In this document: piece after piece, positions 13,752 through 18,300 of the stretch | How the letters are laid out: each line of letters starts with the position of its first letter | Position numbering within the stretch: position 1 is the stretch's first letter | Origin: Deltaproteobacteria bacterium UBA5205 | GTDB taxonomy: Bacteria > Desulfobacterota > Syntrophorhabdia > Syntrophorhabdales > Syntrophorhabdaceae | NCBI GenBank assembly: GCA_002412715.1 | Contig: DHVP01000044.1 | Location: 1 to 18,300, forward strand | Length of the DNA stretch: 18,300 bases | Direction of reading: 5' to 3' | Program-made: the position numbers and the translations under genes | Notes under the pieces: model-generated | Seen by the model: the letters and a program-made list of their open reading frames with translations, nothing else | Databases searched by the model: none | What the model was told of the DNA's origin: nothing

Positions 13752-14294
13752 ATGTCTGTTGCCAGCAAGCTCGTCCTGACGAAGGGGGTCGGACAAAACA
13801 AGGAAAAACTGGTGAGCTTCGAGCTCGCACTTCGCAACGCCAAGATAGCTCCCTTTAATATCGTCAAGGTATCGAGCATCTTCCCGCCAAAATGCGAGAT
13901 CGTCCCTGCAAAACAAGGACTTAGAGGCCTGACGCCGGGACAGATAGTACACGCCGTCCTTGCCGAGGCCTCGACCGACGAACATCACCGCCTGATAGCC
14001 GCTTCCGTCGGTGTTGCCATCCCAAAAGACCGTGACCGCTTCGGATATCTTTCGGAATACCACAGTCACGGGGAAGACGACAAGACCGCCGGTGACTACG
14101 CCGAAGATATCGCGGCCCAGATGCTGGCGACGATCCTCGGTCTCGAATTCGATGTCAATGAAAGCTATAACAAACGACTCGACCTGTGGAAACTGAGCGA
14201 TGAGATAGTCCATACACGCAATATCACGCAGACCAGCGTCGGAAAAAAGGGTGTCTGGACGACAGTAATCGCAGCAGGAATACTGATACCCTAA
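13752..14294 (+). CDS. pdaD: Pyruvoyl-dependent arginine decarboxylase
   Basis: The enzyme converts arginine to agmatine, the first step of one polyamine route, using a pyruvoyl group made by self-cleavage instead of pyridoxal phosphate. The cleavage site is in NIVKVSSIFPPKCE: the chain should break between Ser41 and Ser42, and Ser42 becomes the pyruvoyl group. Other family marks are GLRGLTPGQIVHAV, the SEYHSHG segment (Glu102, a likely catalytic acid) and the C-terminal VWTTVIAAGIL. The 180 residues fit the family. I place the start at 13752, since AAAGGAG abuts the upstream ATG at 13743 but is 9 bases from this one. No agmatinase or other polyamine gene is adjacent. Confidence 0.93.
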   Translation: MSVASKLVLTKGVGQNKEKLVSFELALRNAKIAPFNIVKVSSIFPPKCEIVPAKQGLRGLTPGQIVHAVLAEASTDEHHRLIAASVGVAIPKDRDRFGYLSEYHSHGEDDKTAGDYAEDIAAQMLATILGLEFDVNESYNKRLDLWKLSDEIVHTRNITQTSVGKKGVWTTVIAAGILIP

Positions 14295-14438
14295 AGAAAG
14301 TTCAGGGTTTAGAGTTCCTTTTCTATCGGTCCCGATCAAATTCCTGATCCGATCATGGTGTCTGCGATAACTCGCGGCGTTTGAGTTGGGTTTTCGGGGA
14401 TCCGGCCGGACGCTCAACCCCCGACAGTCATCCTTTCA

Positions 14439-14460
14439 ACAGACCTGACACGAGGCCTGT
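14439..14460 (+). terminator. Weak hairpin in the gap after the decarboxylase
   Basis: ACAGACCT and AGGCCTGT pair at 7 of 8 positions around a 6-base loop, followed by CCCGCCTCTTTT. It lies 145 bases after the decarboxylase stop and before the lipoprotein gene. It may end that transcript, but the T tract is displaced. Confidence 0.3.
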
Positions 14461-14533
14461 CCCGCCTCTTTTCGGCACCGGTGTATTATAATTGAAAAAT
14501 GATCCGTTACATCACTCCACCATGGAGGTCGCC

Positions 14534-14869
14534 ATGAAAAATACCGTTGTCGTTTCAATCGTCTCGATCTGTCTTCTGGCTGCGGCTTGCGGGAATCTCT
14601 TTCCGACAAAGATCGGGGACATCCTCAAGAATCCCCGGGAATACGCCGGGAAAGAGGTGACCGTCTCCGGCGAGGTAAAGGAGGTTCTCGCCCTGATTGT
14701 CTTCAGATCTTTTGTTCTGAAAGACGAAACCGGAGAGATCGTTGTGATAACATCGAGGACCCTGCCGGCGGTCGGCCAGAAACTGAAGGTGACGGGCACC
14801 GTCAAAGAGGCCTTCTCCCTTGGCACTCAGAACCTCCTCGTGATCAGGGAGAAAGGAACACCGGAATAA
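14534..14869 (+). CDS. Putative lipoprotein with an OB-fold-like domain
   Basis: The product is 111 residues. A hydrophobic signal (VVVSIVSICLLAAAC) ends at Cys19, the probable lipidation site, although the -3 residue is Ala rather than Leu. The mature part (NPREYAGKEVTVSGEVKEV..., FVLKDETGEIVVITS, VGQKLKVTGTVKEA) has the strand pattern of small bacterial OB-fold proteins that carry a YxGkxVxVxGeV core. Function is unknown. The start is chosen at 14534 because GGAGG lies five bases upstream; an in-frame ATG at 14492 would put 14 polar residues before the signal peptide. A 6-bp hairpin overlaps the stop at 14869-14884. Confidence 0.75.
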   Translation: MKNTVVVSIVSICLLAAACGNLFPTKIGDILKNPREYAGKEVTVSGEVKEVLALIVFRSFVLKDETGEIVVITSRTLPAVGQKLKVTGTVKEAFSLGTQNLLVIREKGTPE

Positions 14870-14992
14870 CGGGAATCGTCCCGTCGGGTGGAGGAAAAAA
14901 CAGGAAAATTGCTTTAGAGATCGGGTCACGATGACGATATTTCTTCCAGGGACCGGTGATGCCGGCACCAAAAACTAACAGGAGAGTGCATA

Positions 14993-15322
14993 ATGAAGAA
15001 AAGAGTCACCGTGTTATCGATCGTTTTCCTCCTCATCGCCGCAGTTTCCTTTGCGGCTGACTACAAGAAAGACATCGTGGGCAACTGGACCTACGAATGG
15101 TCCGGAGCTACTGCACAGGTAGATCACAAGGCCGACGGGAACTTCGTTCTTGTCATGAAAAACGTAACCGTTAAAGGAACTTATGCAGTCGACGGCAAGA
15201 AACTCGCTCTGACAACGTCGGACGGGAAAAAGACCGTCTACACCATCGAGTCCCTCGACGGAAAACAGATGACCCTTAAACGGGACAAAGATGGACGGGT
15301 TATAGTATACAACAAGAAGTAA
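14993..15322 (+). CDS. Small secreted protein, lipocalin-like beta pattern
   Basis: The product is 109 residues, with a clear signal peptide (KKRVTVLSIVFLLIAAVSFAA, cleavage near residue 22). The mature part has repeated beta strands: IVGNWTYEWSG, VDHKADGNFVLVMKNVTVKGTYAVDGKKLALTTSDGKKTVYTIESLDGKQMTLKR. The GNW...DG.F...GTY...L...MTL order is that of small lipocalin-like or heat-resistant periplasmic proteins. No active site can be read. AGGAG eight bases upstream supports the start, and a long hairpin terminator follows within 11 bases of the stop. The product is probably periplasmic. Confidence 0.78.
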   Translation: MKKRVTVLSIVFLLIAAVSFAADYKKDIVGNWTYEWSGATAQVDHKADGNFVLVMKNVTVKGTYAVDGKKLALTTSDGKKTVYTIESLDGKQMTLKRDKDGRVIVYNKK

Positions 15323-15332
15323 CCGCGCAACG

Positions 15333-15386
15333 ACCCGTCCTGTTCGCACCGGCTGAAAACGAAGAGGCGGTGCGAACAGGACGGGT
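15333..15386 (+). terminator. Long 19-bp hairpin terminator
   Basis: A perfect 19-base stem (15333-15351 with 15368-15386, outer sequence ACCCGTCCTGTTCGCACCG) surrounds a 16-base loop. It is followed by ATTTCCCCTT. The stem is unusually long and GC-rich and should stop transcription from upstream. It could also be a bidirectional barrier. Confidence 0.75.
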
Positions 15387-15705
15387 ATTTCCCCTTATCC
15401 TGCCTGAGCATACATCCGCCCGTCCACCACAGCAAAGGATCTCATTGTTCGTTTCTATTTGACAAAACATGAACCCGGAACGGGAAGAATCTACGCCAAC
15501 ATCGACACAGTGCGCTGAGAAACATGATGCAAATCTTAAAAATGATTTTTTTCGTAAGTCTCCCTGCTGCTTCTAACCATAATAATGACGAGCTATCGCA
15601 CGATATCGACAGAGATACTTCTTGAACGCACAGCCGTGGAATGGTTTAATCGATACTTAGGCTCAAGCGGGCCCGGACACTGTATTCTCGTTTTTGGAAG
15701 GGCGT
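15387..15705. other. Non-coding region upstream of gspA
   Basis: No gene was found on either strand in this 319-base stretch. It is more AT-rich than the surrounding genes. A TTGACA hexamer at about 15458 has no -10 box at a usable distance, and a T-run (GATTTTTTTCG) is near 15544. No sigma-54 or sigma-28 signature was seen. The ribosome site GGAAGG for gspA lies at 15696-15701. Confidence 0.4.
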
Positions 15706-17262
15706 ATGTATAGAGAGTATTTCGGATTAAAGGAAACCCCTTTTTCCATTTCACCGGATCCCCATTATTTTTACATCAGCGAGGGACACCGGGAGGCTCT
15801 CGCACATCTTCTGTATGGTATAAATGTCGATGGAGGATTCGTTCTTCTTACGGGTGAAGTGGGAACGGGCAAGACGACGGTATGCCGCTGCCTTCTCGAA
15901 CAGATGCCCGAGAATTGCCATATCGCATTTATTCTTAATCCCAAGTTATCATCAGTAGAACTTCTTGCTGCTATCTGCGATGAATTCCAGGTCTCGTATT
16001 CCAGGAGTTCAAGAAACATCAAAGACCTTGTGGACCGGCTCAATCATTTCCTCCTTAAGACCCACGAAAGGGGGGGAAGAGCCGTCCTGATAATTGAAGA
16101 GGCGCAAAACCTTACCGTGGATGTGCTTGAACAGGTGCGACTGTTGACCAACCTCGAGACAAGTCAGCGTAAACTCCTGCAGATCATCATGCTCGGACAG
16201 CCGGAATTGAAACAGGTACTCTCCAGGCCTGAACTGCGCCAGCTAAACCAAAGAATCACTGCCCGATATCACCTCGGTCCTCTGGCTAAAAATGAAATTT
16301 CCGATTATGTGAATCACCGGCTGTCTGTGGCGGGACTGGCCCGGGGAGAATTATTTCCTCAACCGATGATAAAGGAACTCTTCCGGCTGACGGGAGGAGT
16401 GCCGCGATTGATTAACATCATATGTGACAGAGCACTTCTCGGCACATATATACAGGGAAAAGAAAAGATCGACAAAAGGACGCTACTACACGCTGCAATG
16501 GAGGTTTCCGGTAAACAGGCGGACAAAGGCCGGCTGAAAAGAGTTTATCTGGGGATTATCGGCATTCTTCTGCTCAACGTTTTAGTTGGCGGCGGCATGT
16601 TGTACTACAGGAACAAATCAACTCCTGATCCGAAATCAAGCTCCAATATTATGCTGTCGCAAACCGATCGACCAGGGCAGGAGAGCACGTCAACCGTCGG
16701 TAAGACTCGAGTACAGGAAACCCGTTTCATCGGCACTCGAGACAGGGCATACGAGACTCTTTTTAACGCATGGCAGATACGGTACGACGTAATGAGCAAT
16801 ACATCACCCGACAAACAGGCACAGGCCGCGGGCTTGCACTGGTCCGAGGGAAGGGCAAACCTCAACATCCTCCGACAGTTGAACAAGCCGGTTGTATTGA
16901 GATTTATTGAAGCCACGGGTAAGGAGTTTTACATTGCGCTCATGCGGCTCAGCGGAGACATGGCTACCTATACCCTGGATGGTGAGCTCAGAACGGGTGA
17001 CATTGGAGAAATAACCCAAAGCTGGTCCGGCGATTATGCGCTCCTGTCGCGACTGCCCACAATGGGCGGAGACACGGCACCATTCCGGAACAGCAAAGAG
17101 GATACCCCTCACACAAGTAAATTTGCGAAAACAGTGACGGAGAAGATAAGGGCGTTTCAACTGGCAGCCGGGCTTAAACCGGGTGGTAGTGTCGATCCAA
17201 ACGTTATCATCAAAACACACGCGAAGGACCCGGTACTTCTTGACCCCGCAGAGGGTGGCTAG
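15706..17262 (+). CDS. gspA: Type II secretion ATPase GspA (ExeA)
   Basis: GspA/ExeA is an inner-membrane ATPase that, with GspB, binds peptidoglycan and helps place the type II secretin in the outer membrane. The 518-residue product has the family start (MYREYFGLKETPFSISPDP), Walker A GEVGTGKTT (50-58), Walker B AVLIIEEAQ (116-124), a C-terminal AAA lid with TGGVPRLINIICDRALL, a membrane segment at about 281-300 and a periplasmic part. The periplasmic part contains a ~100-residue domain (350-450, AWQIRY... to YALLSRLP) and a peptidoglycan-binding-like end (VTEKIRAFQLAAGLKPGGSVD). The ATG at 15706 is chosen over an in-frame TTG at 15694 because GGAAGG is four bases upstream. gspB follows after 2 bases. 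No core gsp gene is in the window. Confidence 0.93.
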   Translation: MYREYFGLKETPFSISPDPHYFYISEGHREALAHLLYGINVDGGFVLLTGEVGTGKTTVCRCLLEQMPENCHIAFILNPKLSSVELLAAICDEFQVSYSRSSRNIKDLVDRLNHFLLKTHERGGRAVLIIEEAQNLTVDVLEQVRLLTNLETSQRKLLQIIMLGQPELKQVLSRPELRQLNQRITARYHLGPLAKNEISDYVNHRLSVAGLARGELFPQPMIKELFRLTGGVPRLINIICDRALLGTYIQGKEKIDKRTLLHAAMEVSGKQADKGRLKRVYLGIIGILLLNVLVGGGMLYYRNKSTPDPKSSSNIMLSQTDRPGQESTSTVGKTRVQETRFIGTRDRAYETLFNAWQIRYDVMSNTSPDKQAQAAGLHWSEGRANLNILRQLNKPVVLRFIEATGKEFYIALMRLSGDMATYTLDGELRTGDIGEITQSWSGDYALLSRLPTMGGDTAPFRNSKEDTPHTSKFAKTVTEKIRAFQLAAGLKPGGSVDPNVIIKTHAKDPVLLDPAEGG

Positions 17263-17264
17263 AC

Positions 17265-17960
17265 ATGTCGTACATTCTGGAGGCCCTTAAAAAACTAGAA
17301 CAAAAGCGCCAGCAGGAAGAAACGCCCAATCTTCTGACCCTGCAGAACCGAATTACGCAGGCCCCCGGGAAACGGAGCCTGTGGCCTTACGCGATTGGCG
17401 GGATAATTCTTCTGAATATTGCCGCAGCACTCATAATGCTGCGGATCGTTCTTTGGAGCCCGGCAGAAAGACATCCTGCGGTTCACGCACCGCCGGCATC
17501 AGCAGACATGTCATCACTACCCGCTGCCGTGCCGGTTTCGAATAGACAGGATCGGGAGGCTGAGGGCGCAACAGAGAGTGCGCGCAGACTAAACCGGCCT
17601 GCACCTTTGGTCACAGGCGAGCGAACCTCAAAGGCGGCTCCTGTCAAACCCGCGCTTGCGCTGCCTTCCCTGTCTGACAAAGCGATTCCGAACCTCTCCC
17701 CACCGGCCAAACCGCTGCCGCAAAAAGGCAAAGCACTGAATATGCAGGAACTTCCCGACAGCATCAGGAACAGTCTGCCGGAATTGAAGATGACGGTACA
17801 TTCCTATGATCAATCGCCTCAAGCGCGATTTGCGATCATCAACAACAAGATGATCAAAGAGGGACAGTTCCTTGTCCCCGAGCTTAAATTGGAACGAATA
17901 ACGCCGAATGGCGCGATCCTTAATTACAGCAGTCATCGTTTTCTTCTTGGGATCAATTAG
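17265..17960 (+). CDS. gspB: Type II secretion assembly protein GspB (ExeB)
   Basis: GspB partners GspA in secretin assembly. The 231-residue product opens with MSYILEALKKLEQKRQ, the hallmark of ExeB/OutB/PulB-type proteins. A membrane segment at about 42-64 (AIGGIILLNIAAALIMLRIVLW) and a long Ala/Pro-rich periplasmic linker (65-155) follow. The C-terminal GspB domain (160-231) has LPDSIRNSLPELKMTVHSYDQSPQARFAIINNKMIKEGQ and ILNYSSHRFLLGI. Topology is a short cytoplasmic tail with a periplasmic C-terminus. It starts 2 bases after the gspA stop, so the two are co-expressed. Confidence 0.95.
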   Translation: MSYILEALKKLEQKRQQEETPNLLTLQNRITQAPGKRSLWPYAIGGIILLNIAAALIMLRIVLWSPAERHPAVHAPPASADMSSLPAAVPVSNRQDREAEGATESARRLNRPAPLVTGERTSKAAPVKPALALPSLSDKAIPNLSPPAKPLPQKGKALNMQELPDSIRNSLPELKMTVHSYDQSPQARFAIINNKMIKEGQFLVPELKLERITPNGAILNYSSHRFLLGIN

Positions 17961-18121
17961 AATCGTCACGACCTGGAATGAACGAATAGCAAACTTTAGG
18001 TGGAAAATGGGGTGACCATCATTCTCCTTTCACCAAGGGGAAGAACCGGTCTAAAAAAGTCCGAGGAAATACAGAGATCAGGTGGTATGCAGGACAGTTA
18101 TATGGTCACATCAAAAAAAAG
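17961..18121. other. Non-coding region after gspB
   Basis: No gene or clear terminator hairpin was found between gspB and the putative insertion-sequence end. The stretch includes a run of eight A before the TGTACT start of the candidate element. Confidence 0.35.
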
Positions 18122-18300
18122 TGTACTAGTCAAGAAAAGCGTTTACAACCACAAGCTCAATAGTTGAAGAGCCGTGGTCTTCCGGTTAAGATTGTTTTAC
18201 CACAAAACATTTTAACCAAAGGAGGAAGTACCATGACTCAAGCACAGTATATCATCAATCGGAAGTTAAATATCTGATTCCTGAGAAGCAACTCGATTAG
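18122..18300 (+). mobile_element. Possible left end of an insertion sequence
   Basis: From TGTACTAGTCAAG at 18122 the base composition shifts to AT-rich, followed by about 110 bases without a gene and then a transposase-like start with AAAGGAGG. IS481/IS3-type elements begin with TG and have this spacing. Neither the right end nor the target duplication is in the window, so the boundary at 18122 is an inference. Confidence 0.35.
18233..18277 (+). pseudogene. Disrupted 5' end of a transposase/integrase gene
   Basis: After AAAGGAGGAAGTACC, an ATG opens the peptide MTQAQYIINRKLNI and then a TGA. This opening resembles, from memory, the first residues of helix-turn-helix transposases of the IS481/rve-integrase type, which continue with a helix of the LGNISEACRKLGVSRQ kind. 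Here that continuation is absent: a stop follows at 18275-18277, and the other forward frames also meet stops before the window ends. The gene is therefore truncated or decayed, unless the window is missing a frameshift. Confidence 0.45.

Noticed and set aside
13707..14417. Minus-strand frame of 236 codons
   Set aside because: It is the antisense of the arginine decarboxylase gene, which has an intact Ser-Ser cleavage motif and a good ribosome site. The minus frame shows no domain.
15694..15705. TTG start for gspA four codons upstream
   Set aside because: The TTG overlaps the GGAAGG ribosome site of the ATG at 15706, and the family normally begins with MY.EYFGL.
18088..18168. 26-codon frame between gspB and the transposase remnant
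   Set aside because: It crosses the proposed insertion-sequence boundary, is Lys/Ser-rich from AT-rich sequence, and the AGGTGGT before it is adjacent to the ATG.

Overview
The window reads as chromosomal DNA from a motile Gram-negative bacterium. It has P- and L-ring flagellar genes, an outer-membrane lipoprotein, periplasmic signal peptides and a GspA/GspB secretion pair. The flagellar gene order (flgF-flgG-flgA-flgH-flgI-flgJ-flgM-flgN-flgK-flgL), a rod-binding-only FlgJ, sigma-54 and sigma-28 promoter signatures, an orphan fdhD and a pyruvoyl-dependent arginine decarboxylase together suggest a Desulfobacterota (Deltaproteobacteria)-like anaerobe. That placement is inferred from gene content only; no ribosomal marker is present.

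Positions 1-1305 hold non-coding sequence with strong hairpins, then fdhD (minus strand), a sulfurtransferase for formate dehydrogenase maturation. Positions 1306-9834 are one continuous minus-strand flagellar block that makes the rod (FlgF, FlgG), the P and L rings and their helper (FlgI, FlgH, FlgA), the rod-cap-like FlgJ, the anti-sigma-28 factor FlgM, the chaperone FlgN and the hook-filament junction proteins FlgK and FlgL. A near-consensus sigma-54 promoter lies directly against the flgF start codon. A near-consensus sigma-28 promoter lies inside the 3' end of flgJ and would drive flgM-flgN-flgK-flgL. This gives the usual flagellar hierarchy: rod and rings first under RpoN, then junction proteins and FlgM under FliA, with FlgM feeding back on FliA.

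Positions 9835-10146 are a non-coding spacer with REP-like palindromic repeats and a T/G-rich imperfect repeat. Positions 10147-12072 are a compact minus-strand operon: a 44-residue small protein with a strong ribosome binding site, an HNH endonuclease, a HIT-family nucleotide hydrolase and a nucleoside-phosphorylase-family protein. A heptanucleotide repeat with an inverted partner lies upstream. The same heptamer class also occurs just after flgL.

Positions 12300-15322 hold separate plus-strand genes: a membrane-anchored coiled-coil protein with a Lys/Pro tail, a periplasmic cyclophilin, pyruvoyl-dependent arginine decarboxylase, an OB-fold-like lipoprotein and a small secreted protein. Several are separated by hairpin terminators. 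Positions 15706-17960 encode GspA (ExeA) and GspB (ExeB), the inner-membrane pair that helps place the type II secretion secretin in the cell wall. The last ~180 bases resemble the left end of an insertion sequence with the first codons of a disrupted transposase.

No novel defence or mobile system is evident. The most useful observations are the apparently leaderless sigma-54 flgF transcript, the sigma-28 promoter buried in flgJ, the internally duplicated FlgL, the dispersed heptamer repeats and the small gene heading the HNH operon.
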